DNA of 47,533 bases, taken from positions 1 to 47,533 of the forward strand of contig JBGPJM010000011.1 of assembly GCA_041485385.1 (NCBI GenBank), in the 5' to 3' direction. The position numbers and the translations under genes were made by a program. Positions 1 to 8,586 of the stretch are shown here, in pieces (the first letter of the stretch is position 1; each line of letters begins with the position of its first letter). The stretch comes from JBGPJM01 sp041485385. Its GTDB lineage: Bacteria > Planctomycetota > Phycisphaerae > Phycisphaerales > UBA1924. Under the pieces are notes generated by a model. That model was given only the letters and a program-made list of their open reading frames with translations, searched no databases and had not been told where the DNA came from.

Positions 1-229
1 CATCACGCGCGTCATGATCACGCTCCCCTTCCTCATCGAGGGCTCCATCGTCCTGGAGTCGTACTTCAACATACCCGGCATGGGCAAGACCATGATCGAG
101 GCGATCAGCCACAAGGACTTCCCCGTCATCCAGACGTTCACCGCGGTCTTCGCCGCGCTGTTCATCGCCAGCAACATCCTGACCGACGTGCTGTACGCGC
201 TGGTCGATCCCAGGGTGAGGCTGGCATGA
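1..229 (+). CDS. dppB: Peptide ABC transporter permease DppB/OppB type (3' end only)
   Basis: Only the last 75 codons are in the window; the frame is open at the left edge (first full codon at base 2). The residues match the C-terminus of DppB/OppB permeases: a substrate-path segment with FNIPGMGKTMIEAI, the DFPVIQ motif, a last membrane helix, and the family ending LVDPRVRLA. In the family this subunit pairs with DppC to form the channel of a di-/oligopeptide (or nickel) importer. Its stop overlaps the next start by four bases (ATGA at 226-229), showing translational coupling in one operon. The substrate cannot be told, because the binding-protein gene would lie upstream. Confidence 0.9.
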   Translation, partial: ITRVMITLPFLIEGSIVLESYFNIPGMGKTMIEAISHKDFPVIQTFTAVFAALFIASNILTDVLYALVDPRVRLA

Positions 230-1518
230 TCGCCCTGGCGCGGAGGATCGCGGCGTCGCGGGCGGTGCGGAAGTTCCGGCGCAACCGCCTGGCGATGGCG
301 TCGCTGGCGGTGATCTTGCTGTACATCGGCATCGGCGTCGGGTGCGTCGTCGGGGTGATCACCCCCGGGGAGGTCGGGCAGCGCATCGGGCCGGACTCGG
401 TGCCGGGGTGGCTGGAGGGCGAGCCGGGCGAGAAACGGCTCGCCGACTGCGACTTCCTGGCCAGGCAGGTCGCGGCCGCACTCAAGCGGGACGACCCGGG
501 CGCGGCCATCAAGGAGTTCTCGCTGGCGGAGCGGCGGTTCGCCGACCTGCCGGTCGCGGAGCTGAAGAAGCTGGTCGAGCAGGCCGCCGAGCTGCACGAC
601 GACATCGCCGACTCGTTCGACGAGGTGGGGGCTCTCGCGGGGAGGATCGCCAAGGCGATCCGGAAGGACGCGCCGGTGGCGGACGTGCTGCCGCCGGAGC
701 AGCTCGCGGCCAAGCGAACCGAGCTCGAGAAGGTGCAGGCGGTGGCCGAGGCGAAGCTCGCGCAGCTGGAGGAGCTGACGCAGCGGCTCGTGCCGATGCC
801 CGAGGGACGGGCGGGGAAATTGTACCGGGCGAGGATGCTCCTGGGGACTGATCGGCAGGGGCGGTCGATCCTGGTGCGCGCGGTGTATTCCATCCGAGTG
901 GCGCTGCAGGTGGGGCTGGTGGTGGGGATCACGTCGGTGGTGTTCGGGACGCTCATGGGGGCGGCGGCGGCGTTCTTCGGAGGGTGGGTGGACAACGCGG
1001 TGACGTGGCTGTACTCGACGTTCTCGTCGATCCCGGAGCTGGTGCTGCTGAGCCTGCTGGCGTACCTCTTCCTGGGGGTGCACTTCGCCGACGAGCTGGT
1101 GCCGGTGTACGCGGCCCTGTCGCTGACGTTCTGGATCGGCCCGTGCCGCGTGATCCGCGGGGAGGTGCTGAAGATCAAGGAGCTGGAGTTCGTGCAGGCG
1201 GCGACGGCGATCGGGTTCGGGCGGGTGTACATCCTGCTCAAGCACATCATCCCGAACACGGCGCACCTGATGCTTATCAACTTCTCGCTGCTGTTCATCG
1301 CGGCGATCAAGGCGGAGGTGATCCTGACGTTCCTGGGGCTGGGGGTGAAGAACGGGGCGAGCTGGGGGATCATGATCGAGCAGTCGCGGTCGGAGGTGAT
1401 CCAGGGGTTCTTCTGGCAGATCGGCGGGGCGACGGCGCTGATGTTTGTGCTGGTGCTGGCGTTCAACATCGTGTCGGACGCGCTGCAGGATGCGTTCGAT
1501 CCGAAGCATGTTGGGTAG
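226..1518 (+). CDS. dppC: Peptide ABC transporter permease DppC/OppC type with large extracytoplasmic insertion
   Basis: Second inner-membrane subunit of the peptide importer, 430 residues against about 300 for the family. Helix 1 lies at residues 23-45. The family motif LGTDRQGRS follows only at about 206. The 160 residues between are charged, Ala/Glu/Lys/Leu-rich and probably helical (e.g. LAAKRTELEKVQAVAEAKL), in a position that should face the periplasm. The permease core then runs normally, with several helices and the ATPase-contact loop around 320-345 (EFVQAATAIGFGRVYILLKH). It overlaps dppB by four bases and is followed by two ATPases, so it belongs to a dppBCDF-like operon. The insertion is inferred to dock a binding protein or another envelope part; no function is shown. 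Confidence 0.9.
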   Translation: MIALARRIAASRAVRKFRRNRLAMASLAVILLYIGIGVGCVVGVITPGEVGQRIGPDSVPGWLEGEPGEKRLADCDFLARQVAAALKRDDPGAAIKEFSLAERRFADLPVAELKKLVEQAAELHDDIADSFDEVGALAGRIAKAIRKDAPVADVLPPEQLAAKRTELEKVQAVAEAKLAQLEELTQRLVPMPEGRAGKLYRARMLLGTDRQGRSILVRAVYSIRVALQVGLVVGITSVVFGTLMGAAAAFFGGWVDNAVTWLYSTFSSIPELVLLSLLAYLFLGVHFADELVPVYAALSLTFWIGPCRVIRGEVLKIKELEFVQAATAIGFGRVYILLKHIIPNTAHLMLINFSLLFIAAIKAEVILTFLGLGVKNGASWGIMIEQSRSEVIQGFFWQIGGATALMFVLVLAFNIVSDALQDAFDPKHVG

Positions 1519-1553
1519 AGGAGCCGTTGAGGCGTAGAGGACGACGGATTGAC

Positions 1554-2582
1554 GTGAGCGACACGAGAACCCCCATCCTGAGCGTGCAGCACCTTTCGAC
1601 GTGCTTCCGGACCGACCGCGGCGTGGTGACCGCGGTGGACGATGTGTCGTTCGACGTCTTCCCCGGTGAGACCATCGGCATCGTGGGCGAATCCGGGTGC
1701 GGCAAGACGGTGACAAGCAAGTCGATCATGCGGCTGCTCCCGGAGCGCACCGGTTTCATCAAGCCGGGGTCGAAGATCCTCTTCGAGGGGATGAACCTCG
1801 CGACGGCCGACGAGGCCACCATGCGGAAGGTCCGGGGCGAGAAGATCGCCATGATCTTCCAGGAGCCGATGACCTCGCTGAACCCGGTGTTCCGCGTGGG
1901 GTGGCAGATCGAGGAGGCGTTGAAGTACCACACCACGCTCAACCGTGCGCAGCGCCGCCGGCGCACGCTGGAGATGCTCAAGCTCGTCGAGATCTCCAAC
2001 CCGGAGAAGCGGATCGACGAGTACCCGCACCAGCTCTCGGGGGGGATGCGCCAGCGGGTGATGATCGCCATCGCCCTGTGCTGCGAGCCGGGCATCCTGA
2101 TCGCCGACGAGCCGACCACCGCGCTGGACGTCACCATCCAGGCGCAGATCCTGGACCTGATGGACGGCCTGAAGCGAAAGCTGCGCACGGCGATCGTGCT
2201 CATCACGCACAACCTGGGCGTCGTGGCTCAGGTGTGCGACCGCGTGATCGTGATGTACGCGGGGCGGATCATCGAGGAGGGGAACGTGCGGGAGATCTTC
2301 CACCGGCCGCGGCACCCGTATACCCGGGCGCTCCTGGACTCGATCCCGAAGGCCGGCATGAAGGAGCACGGGAAGCGGCTGCCGACCATCGACGGGATCG
2401 TGCCGAGCCTGTTCGACCTGCCGAAGGGGTGCCGGTTCCAGGACCGGTGCCGGTACAAGCAGGATCGCTGCGTGGCGGAGGAGCCGCAGTTGATCCTGGG
2501 GCCGGACGGACGCTTGGTCCGATGCCACTTCCCGATCGCCGAGCGGGTGGTGCCGGGAAACCGCACGGAGGGGAACGATTGA
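1554..2582 (+). CDS. dppD: Peptide ABC transporter ATP-binding protein DppD/OppD type
   Basis: First cytoplasmic ATPase of the importer, 342 residues. Visible motifs: Walker A GESGCGKT (about 45-52), Q-loop MIFQEPMTSLNP, signature LSGGMRQRV (about 161), Walker B ILIADEPTTALD (about 181), switch His in ITHNLG. The C-terminal oligopeptide-transporter extension has the Cys cluster GCRFQDRCRYKQDRC typical of DppD/OppD. The reading frame is open far upstream, but similarity begins only at TPILSVQHL, so I chose the GTG at 1554, 35 bases after dppC, with AGAGGA upstream. It should heterodimerise with the next gene's product. Confidence 0.92.
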   Translation: MSDTRTPILSVQHLSTCFRTDRGVVTAVDDVSFDVFPGETIGIVGESGCGKTVTSKSIMRLLPERTGFIKPGSKILFEGMNLATADEATMRKVRGEKIAMIFQEPMTSLNPVFRVGWQIEEALKYHTTLNRAQRRRRTLEMLKLVEISNPEKRIDEYPHQLSGGMRQRVMIAIALCCEPGILIADEPTTALDVTIQAQILDLMDGLKRKLRTAIVLITHNLGVVAQVCDRVIVMYAGRIIEEGNVREIFHRPRHPYTRALLDSIPKAGMKEHGKRLPTIDGIVPSLFDLPKGCRFQDRCRYKQDRCVAEEPQLILGPDGRLVRCHFPIAERVVPGNRTEGND

Positions 2583-2585
2583 ACC

Positions 2586-3557
2586 ATGGCGCTGGTTGAA
2601 GTCGACAACCTGGTGAAGCATTTCCCGGTTCGCGGCGGGGTTCTCAACGGCGTGGTGGGCAAGGTGCACGCAGTGAACGGGGTGTCGTTCTCGATCAACC
2701 GCGGCGAGGTGCTGGGAGTCGTCGGCGAATCCGGGTGCGGCAAGTCCACGCTGGGGAAGCTGATTGTCCGTCTGATCGAGCCGACATCGGGGTCGGTCCG
2801 CTTCGACGGACGCGAGATCACCGGCCTCGAGCACGCGGCCCTCATGCCCTTCCGGCGGAAAATGCAGATCATCTTCCAGGACCCCTACTCGTCGCTGAAC
2901 CCGCGCCTCACGGTGCGGGCGATGCTCAAGGAGGCGATCTCGTTCCACGGCGTCGTGCCCGCGGCGGACATGGAGGGGTACATCGACGCCCTGATCGCCA
3001 AAGTGGGGCTGCGGGGGGATGCCAAGGACAAGTTCCCGCACGAGTTCTCCGGAGGCCAGCGCCAGCGGATCGGGATCGCCAGGGCGCTGGCGCTCAAGCC
3101 GGAGTTCATCGTGGCCGACGAGCCGGTGTCAGCGCTGGACGTCTCGATCCAGGCGCAGGTGCTAAACCTGATGATGGGGCTGAAGGAGGAGTTCGGGCTC
3201 ACGCTGCTATTCATCTCGCACGACCTGAAGGTGATCGAGCACTTCTGCGACCGCATCCTGGTCATGTACCTGGGCAACGTTGTAGTGGAGCTGGCGGCCC
3301 TCGACGTGCACGAGCGGGCGCTGCACCCCTACACCAGGGCGCTCCTGGGCGCGAATCCGATCGACGATCCGGATGAACGCCGCCCCTTGACCGTGCTGCA
3401 GGGGGACGTGCCCAGCCCGTTCAACCCGCCGAAGGGGTGCCCCTTCGCGGGGCGTTGTCCGCTGGTAATGGAGAAGTGCCGGCAGGAGATGCCGCCGCTG
3501 GTCGAGAAGGGGCCGTCGGACGGCAAGCACCCGGTGGCATGCTGGGCGGTCGAGTGA
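2586..3557 (+). CDS. dppF: Peptide ABC transporter ATP-binding protein DppF/OppF type
   Basis: Second ATPase of the peptide importer, 323 residues, starting three bases after dppD stops. Motifs: Walker A GESGCGKST (about 47-55), Q-loop IIFQDPYSSLNP, signature FSGGQRQRIGIARAL (about 155), Walker B FIVADEPVSALD (about 175), switch His FISHDL. The C-terminus holds the family Cys cluster GCPFAGRCPLVMEKC. Purine-rich GGAGGGGAA lies about a dozen bases before the ATG. The gene ends only seven bases from the converging stop of the flavoprotein gene on the other strand. Confidence 0.93.
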   Translation: MALVEVDNLVKHFPVRGGVLNGVVGKVHAVNGVSFSINRGEVLGVVGESGCGKSTLGKLIVRLIEPTSGSVRFDGREITGLEHAALMPFRRKMQIIFQDPYSSLNPRLTVRAMLKEAISFHGVVPAADMEGYIDALIAKVGLRGDAKDKFPHEFSGGQRQRIGIARALALKPEFIVADEPVSALDVSIQAQVLNLMMGLKEEFGLTLLFISHDLKVIEHFCDRILVMYLGNVVVELAALDVHERALHPYTRALLGANPIDDPDERRPLTVLQGDVPSPFNPPKGCPFAGRCPLVMEKCRQEMPPLVEKGPSDGKHPVACWAVE

Positions 3558-3564
3558 AGACTCT

Positions 3565-4833
3565 TCACACCGAGCTGCCGGCGATGAACCCGCTGGCCCA
3601 GGCCCACTGGAAGTTGTACCCGCCGACGCGGCCGTCCACATCGCAGATCTCGCCACAGAGGAACAGCCCCGGGCAGATGCGGGATTCCATGGTGCTCAGA
3701 TGGAGTTCGCTGAGCGGCACACCACCGGCGGTGACCTCGGCGTAGGTGAAGCCGCGGTCGCCGGTGATCGGCAGCGGCATCTCGACGACGGCACGGACGA
3801 GAGTCCGGCGGGCGTCCCGCGAGAGCTGGTCGCCCGGGGTCGCGGGGTCGATGCCGGCGTGACGGCAGAGTGCCTCGGCGAGACGATCGGGAAGGAGCGT
3901 GCTCAGCCACGGGCCGATCCGGGCGCGACCGAGGCCGACCATCGTGCGGTCGATCGCGTCGAAGGCACGTCCGGGGAGCCAGTTGATGACCAGCGTGGCG
4001 CCGGGGTCGGTGGCTCGGGCGTCGGTGAGATGGCGGCTGATATCGAGCACCCCGGGGCCCGAGAGGCCGAAGTGCGTGCAGAGGGTGGAATCGGTGAAGG
4101 CGACGAGTTTGCGCCCTGTGCCCGAGCGGAGCTCGAGCGTCGCGGGGATCGTGACGCCGCTGAGTGTGCAGATGAAGTGGGGGGGTGAAGCGCCGTCTCC
4201 ACGAGGGAGGGTCAAAGGCACCAGACCAGGGAAGGTCCGACCGGTGATGGTGTGGCCAAGGGCGCGGGCGATGCCGTGCCCGTGGCCGTCGGAGCCGGTC
4301 TTGGGGAGGCTCTTGCCGCCCGTGGCGAGGACGAGGCGCCGGGCGCGGAGTGTGCCCCAGTCTCCAGAGACCTCGAAGCGGTGATCGGCGGCGGGGACGA
4401 CGGTCACGGTCTCCACACGCGCGGGATTGCGGATGACCACGCCCGAGTCGGCCGCGGCCCGCAAGAGGGCGTCGAGTACGGTATGGGCGTCATCGGTGGT
4501 CGGGAAGAGCTTCCCTGTCTCCTCGCGCTTGAGCTCCACGCCGAGCTCGCGGAAGAACTCGATGGTGCGGGGAACGCCGAATCGGCGGAGGACTGTGCGG
4601 ATGGCGCCGGGGGTCGAGCCCGCGAAGGCGCGCTCGTCGACGACATCATGGGTGACGTTGCAGCGCCCGCCGCCGGCGACCAGGATCTTGGCGCCCAGAC
4701 GCTTGGCGCTGTCCAGGACGACGATGCGGCGCTCTCCCGTCTGGTTGGTACGCCCGGCCCAGATGGCCGCCATGAGGCCCGCGGCCCCGGCGCCGATGAC
4801 GGCGATATCTGTCGTCTCGGTCAAGTGTGTCAC
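3565..4833 (-). CDS. HI0933/BaiN-family FAD-dependent oxidoreductase (YhiN-like)
   Basis: Predicted cytoplasmic flavoprotein of about 422 residues. The N-terminal Rossmann motif IAVIGAGAAGLMAA binds FAD. Family hallmarks follow: GGGRCNVTHD, LATGGKSLPKTGSDGHG, FGLSGPGVLDISRH, and near the C-terminus CGEICDVDGRVGGYNFQWAW. The substrate of most members is unknown. The frame is open further upstream but that part is low-complexity; similarity starts at TDIAVIGAG, so the start is the GTG at 4833 (GTG 4836 and TTG 4824 are also in frame). No Shine-Dalgarno is visible; instead the start abuts a CACAGAG repeat cluster. It is downstream of and co-directional with the sugar transporter, with a 67-base gap. 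Confidence 0.9.
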   Translation of the reverse strand: MTHLTETTDIAVIGAGAAGLMAAIWAGRTNQTGERRIVVLDSAKRLGAKILVAGGGRCNVTHDVVDERAFAGSTPGAIRTVLRRFGVPRTIEFFRELGVELKREETGKLFPTTDDAHTVLDALLRAAADSGVVIRNPARVETVTVVPAADHRFEVSGDWGTLRARRLVLATGGKSLPKTGSDGHGHGIARALGHTITGRTFPGLVPLTLPRGDGASPPHFICTLSGVTIPATLELRSGTGRKLVAFTDSTLCTHFGLSGPGVLDISRHLTDARATDPGATLVINWLPGRAFDAIDRTMVGLGRARIGPWLSTLLPDRLAEALCRHAGIDPATPGDQLSRDARRTLVRAVVEMPLPITGDRGFTYAEVTAGGVPLSELHLSTMESRICPGLFLCGEICDVDGRVGGYNFQWAWASGFIAGSSV

Positions 4834-4859
4834 CACAGAGGGCACAGAGAGACACAGAG
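4834..4859. repeat. CACAGAG triplicate short repeat
   Basis: Three exact copies of CACAGAG (4834-4840, 4843-4849, 4853-4859) spaced 9 and 10 bases apart, in the gap between yjfF and the flavoprotein gene. On the transcribed strand they read CTCTGTG. The cluster replaces a normal ribosome-binding region before the flavoprotein start. Function unknown. Confidence 0.75.
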
Positions 4860-4900
4860 AGGCGAAGTGGGGAACGGGGTGGAGGAGAAGGACGAGAGAG

Positions 4901-5872
4901 TCATGGGTCGCGGCGCGCGCTGGTAAGGCGGGTGAGGGCGCGCTGGAGCGCGACGAAGGCGAGGAGAAGGGCCGCGATGGCCACGCGGGTGGTGCCCGCG
5001 CTGAGGCTTTCGTTGTTCTTGACAATGGTGACGATGAGCCCGGTGGTGAGCACGCCGACGAGGGTGCCGGGGATCGAGCCCACGCCGCCGGTGAGGAGCG
5101 TGCCGCCGATGACGACCGCAGCGATGGCGTCGAGCTCCATGCCGACGCCCGCGCTGGGATCGCCGCTGGGAGCGTAGAGCGTGAGGACGACGCCGCCCAG
5201 GGCCGCCAGGCCGCCGCTCAGGGCGTAGAGGCCGATCTTAGCGCGATCGATCGCGACGCCCATGAGGAGAGCGGCCTCCTCGCTGCCGCCGAGGGCGTAG
5301 GCGCTGCGGCCGAAGGAGGTGAAGACCGCCACGTAAGTGCCGAGGACGATGGTCGTGAGGAAGATGATCGCCGTGACCGGGAGCTTGGTGGCGCCCGCGA
5401 AGTGGAGCGCGACGGAGGCCACGCGCGTGTGGGTATCGTCGTCGATGGCGACGGCCTCAAGGTGGAGGATGAAGGCCAGGCCGCGGGCAAGGAACATCGC
5501 GGCGAGGGTCGCGATGAACGGCCTGAGGCCGGCGAAGTGGATGAGGCAGCCGGAGCCTGCGCCGATGAGCGTGCCGAGCGCGATCGCGGCGGCGAAGGCG
5601 GGGGCGACGCGCCAGTGGTAGTCCGTGATGAGCGTGGCGGTGACGACGGTGGCGAGGCCCACGACCGCCCCAACGGAAAGGTCGATGCCGCCGGAGAGGA
5701 TGACGAAGGTCATGCCGACGGCGACGATGCCCAGGAAGGAGTTGTCACCGAGGAGGTTCAGAAACGTGGCGGGGGTGAAGAAATGGTCGTAACGCAGGGA
5801 GGCGGCGGCGAACATGGCCGCGAAGAGGGCGGCTCCGGCGAAGGCGGGGATGTGGCGGCGGGGGAGGGGCAA
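4901..5872 (-). CDS. yjfF: Sugar ABC transporter permease, YjfF-like
   Basis: Inner-membrane permease of about 323 residues, BPD_transp_2 family (ribose/galactofuranose type). Visible are the hydrophobic N-terminal helix, GMTFVILSGGIDLSVGAVVGL (the family signature), GTLIGAGSGCLIHFAGLRPFIATL, and the conserved late segment AIAAVVIGGTLLTGGVGSIPGTL. Similarity begins near PAFAGAALFA; the only suitable codon is the TTG at 5872, 14 bases after the stop of the preceding permease, so translation is probably coupled. In E. coli, YjfF pairs with YtfT to import galactofuranose. The two permeases, ATPase and binding protein are all present here in order. Confidence 0.85.
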   Translation of the reverse strand: MPLPRRHIPAFAGAALFAAMFAAASLRYDHFFTPATFLNLLGDNSFLGIVAVGMTFVILSGGIDLSVGAVVGLATVVTATLITDYHWRVAPAFAAAIALGTLIGAGSGCLIHFAGLRPFIATLAAMFLARGLAFILHLEAVAIDDDTHTRVASVALHFAGATKLPVTAIIFLTTIVLGTYVAVFTSFGRSAYALGGSEEAALLMGVAIDRAKIGLYALSGGLAALGGVVLTLYAPSGDPSAGVGMELDAIAAVVIGGTLLTGGVGSIPGTLVGVLTTGLIVTIVKNNESLSAGTTRVAIAALLLAFVALQRALTRLTSARRDP

Positions 5873-5886
5873 TGGGTGCCTGGGTG

Positions 5887-6924
5887 CTAGGTGCTGAGCG
5901 CCGAGGGGGAACGGAAGAAGCGCGGCTTGAGGGTTGGGCTCTGGAGGAGGCAGACGAGGATGGCGACGGCGGCCTTGACGATGAGGGTCTGCTCGGTGGG
6001 GATGTTGTGCATCTGGAGCATGACGGTGAGGGTCTGCATGAGCAGGGCGCCAATGAGGGAGCCGGCGATGTGCGGGCGGCCGCCGGTGAGGCTGGTGCCG
6101 CCGATGACGACGGCGAGGATGGCGTCGAGCTCGAGGTAGAGGCCGCACGAGGCGACGTCGGCCTCTTTGATGTCGGCCGCGGCGACGAGGCCGGCGAGCC
6201 CGGCGCAGAGGGCGCAGAAGGCATAGACGGTGACACGGATGAGCTCGACGCGGAGGCCGCAGAGACGGGCGGCACGGGGGCTGGCGCCGATCGCCTCGAT
6301 ATCCATGCCGAGGGTGGTGAGCCTGAGAACGAGGGCGACGACCACGGCGAGGGCGAGGACGAAGAGGATGGGCGTGGGAATGGAGAAGAGCAGGCCGTCG
6401 AACACGGATTGAAAGGCGGGCAGGTCGAAGCGGACCTTCTGGTCGTCGCTGAGGGTCTGCGCGGTGCCCCGCGCGGCGACAAGCGTGACCAGCGTGGCGA
6501 CGATGGGCTGCAGGCCGAGACGGCCGATGAGCAGGCCGTTGAACGCGCCGACACCCGCGGCGAGGGCGAGCGGGGCGGAGATCACGATCCACAGTGGCGG
6601 GTGACCACCGGTAATGAGCAGGGCGGCGGCGGTGGCCGCCAAGGCCATGACCGAGCCGACGGAGAGGTCGATGCCGGCGATGGCGATCACCAGCGTCATG
6701 CCGATGGACAGGAGCATGACCAGCGAGCCGTTCTGGAGGATGTCGATGATCGAGCCGAAGGCGCGCCCGGTCCTGATCTCGATGCGCGAGAAGTTCGGGG
6801 TGATAATGATGTTGAGCAGCAGGAGGGCGACGAGGGCGACGAGGGGCCAGAAGACGGCCGAGGACCGCCAGGCGTCAAACCGTGAGGGCGCAGGGGCGCG
6901 GAGACGCGGCGTGTCATGAGGCAT
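5887..6924 (-). CDS. ytfT: Sugar ABC transporter permease, YtfT-like
   Basis: Inner-membrane permease, 345 residues, paralogous to the next gene. Family features: FWPLVALVALLLLNIIITPNF as helix 1, IGMTLVIAIAGIDLSVGSVMAL (signature), GVGAFNGLLIGRLGLQPIVATLVTL, and late ILAVVIGGTSLTGGRPHIAGSL. The frame is open further upstream, but MPHDTPRLRAP at 6924 is the natural start: it overlaps the ATPase gene by 11 bases. With YjfF it should form a heterodimeric channel for a furanose sugar, inferred from the strong YtfQ similarity of the binding protein. Confidence 0.9.
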   Translation of the reverse strand: MPHDTPRLRAPAPSRFDAWRSSAVFWPLVALVALLLLNIIITPNFSRIEIRTGRAFGSIIDILQNGSLVMLLSIGMTLVIAIAGIDLSVGSVMALAATAAALLITGGHPPLWIVISAPLALAAGVGAFNGLLIGRLGLQPIVATLVTLVAARGTAQTLSDDQKVRFDLPAFQSVFDGLLFSIPTPILFVLALAVVVALVLRLTTLGMDIEAIGASPRAARLCGLRVELIRVTVYAFCALCAGLAGLVAAADIKEADVASCGLYLELDAILAVVIGGTSLTGGRPHIAGSLIGALLMQTLTVMLQMHNIPTEQTLIVKAAVAILVCLLQSPTLKPRFFRSPSALST

Positions 6925-8515
6925 GTGTCGTGCCCCCCGCGGTTGAGTCGCGCGCGTCGCCTGCGATAAACTGCATGATGGCATGCTCGGTGACGCCCTC
7001 GCCGCTGAGCTCGGCGATGACGCGGCGGTCGCGGAGGACCAGAACGCTGGAGCACCTTCGGGCAACCTCATCGAGCTCGGCGGAGATGAAGACGACGCCC
7101 GCGCCGGAGGCGGCCAGTTCGTCGATAAGGCGCTCCACCTCGGCCTTCGCGCCGACGTCGATGCCGCGCGTGGGCTCGTCGAGGATGAGTACGCGGGACC
7201 CGGCGGCGAGCCAGCGGGCGAGCAGGACCTTCTGCTGGTTGCCGCCGCTGAGGAGGTTCACGGGCTGATGAACACTGGGGGTCTTGATCCCGAGGCGACG
7301 GACGAGTTCCTCGGCGAGGCGCGCCTGGGCACGCCGGGAGAGGAAGCCGAAGCGGCCGAGGCGGCGGACCCTGCGGGCACCGGTGCGTTGGGCGACCAGG
7401 GCGATGTTGGCCGCGACGGACATGCTCGGGATGACGCCCTCGACCTTGCGGTCCTCGGGGCAGAATCCCATGCCGGCACGGACGGCGGCGCGGGGGGAGC
7501 CCGTCCGGATGGGGCGGCCGCTCACCTTCACCGAACCGCCGGCGGGGCGGTCGGCGCCGAAGAGGAGCCGTGCGGCCTCGGTGCGTCCAGAACCGAGGAG
7601 GCCGGCGAGACCGAGCGTCTGGGCGCGCCGGAGGGTGAGATCGAAAGGGGCGATCGCGTCGCGCCGGGAAAGGCCGCGGGCGGAAAGGAGTTCGCCGGTG
7701 TCGTCCGGGTCGCGCGGGCGGGTGGGGCTGGTACGGGGAGTGGGGGAGGCGACAGAGGCCTCGAGCTCCTGCGGCGACCGGCCGAGCATGTGGCCGATGA
7801 GGTCGAGCCGGGTGAGCGAGGAGGCCGCGAACGTTCCGACGAGGCGCCCGTTGCGGAGCACGGTGATGCGGTCGCTGACCTGGTAGACCTGGTCGAGGAA
7901 ATGGGTGACGAAGATGATGCCGATCCCGTCCTCTTTGAGACGGGCGATGGTCTGGAAGAGGCGGGCGGTCTCATGGGCGTCGAGGCTGGAGGTGGGCTCG
8001 TCGAGGACGAGGAGGCGGGCGTGCATGTCGATCGCGCGGGCGATGGCGACCATCTGCTGAATGGCGACGGGGAAACGGCCGAGCGTCTCGTGGACATCGA
8101 CGTTGCGGAGGTCGAAACGGGCGAGCAGTTCGCGGGCGCGCCGGCCGGCGGCGGACCAGTCGAGGCCGTACCAGGCGCGCGGGGTCTGGGAGTGCGGGCG
8201 GGCGAGGAACAGGTTCTCGGCGACGGAGAGGGTGGGGACGAGGCTTGTCTCCTGGAAGACGGTGGCGATGCCCTGGCGCTGGGCGTCCGATGGTGACGCG
8301 GCATGGAAGGGGCGTGACAGAAAGGAGATGGTGCCGGCGTCGCGTGTGTGGACTCCGGTGAGGATCTTGATCAGTGTGGACTTGCCGGCGCCGTTCTGGC
8401 CCATGAGGGCGTGGACCTCGCCGGGCCGGACGTCGAGGTCGACGGAGTCGAGAGCGAGAACGCCGGGGAAGCGCTTGGTGAGGGAAGAAATGGTGAGGAG
8501 GGGGGCCGCGGTCAT
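6914..8515 (-). CDS. ytfR: Sugar ABC transporter ATP-binding protein, two ABC domains, YtfR-like
   Basis: Cytoplasmic ATPase with two fused nucleotide-binding domains, 533 residues, the usual length of the RbsA/MglA/YtfR class. Domain 1: Walker A GQNGAGKST, LDEPTSSLD Walker B, and a poorly conserved signature (FPVAIQQMVAIARA). Domain 2: the usual degenerate Walker A GLLGSGRTE, then a strong signature LSGGNQQKVLLARWL and Walker B VLILDEPTRGID. So, as usual in the class, each composite site mixes canonical and degenerate motifs. It lies between the binding protein and the permeases, all on the minus strand with overlaps or short gaps. Confidence 0.93.
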   Translation of the reverse strand: MTAAPLLTISSLTKRFPGVLALDSVDLDVRPGEVHALMGQNGAGKSTLIKILTGVHTRDAGTISFLSRPFHAASPSDAQRQGIATVFQETSLVPTLSVAENLFLARPHSQTPRAWYGLDWSAAGRRARELLARFDLRNVDVHETLGRFPVAIQQMVAIARAIDMHARLLVLDEPTSSLDAHETARLFQTIARLKEDGIGIIFVTHFLDQVYQVSDRITVLRNGRLVGTFAASSLTRLDLIGHMLGRSPQELEASVASPTPRTSPTRPRDPDDTGELLSARGLSRRDAIAPFDLTLRRAQTLGLAGLLGSGRTEAARLLFGADRPAGGSVKVSGRPIRTGSPRAAVRAGMGFCPEDRKVEGVIPSMSVAANIALVAQRTGARRVRRLGRFGFLSRRAQARLAEELVRRLGIKTPSVHQPVNLLSGGNQQKVLLARWLAAGSRVLILDEPTRGIDVGAKAEVERLIDELAASGAGVVFISAELDEVARRCSSVLVLRDRRVIAELSGEGVTEHAIMQFIAGDARDSTAGGTTHAS

Positions 8516-8586
8516 GCCGGGCCTCCGGCGGTTTCGGGAGGTTCAAAGGGGGTTGAAGGGGAAGAAGGCATTGACTCGAAGAGGGG

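Noticed and set aside
162..3041. Long minus-strand open frame (959 codons) across the peptide transporter
   Set aside because: It lies antisense to four well-identified dpp genes and encodes His/Arg/Pro-rich low-complexity sequence; a frame shadow caused by high GC.
4834..5025. 64-residue N-terminal extension of the flavoprotein
   Set aside because: Low-complexity, runs into yjfF and the repeat cluster, while the FAD fold starts just after 4833.
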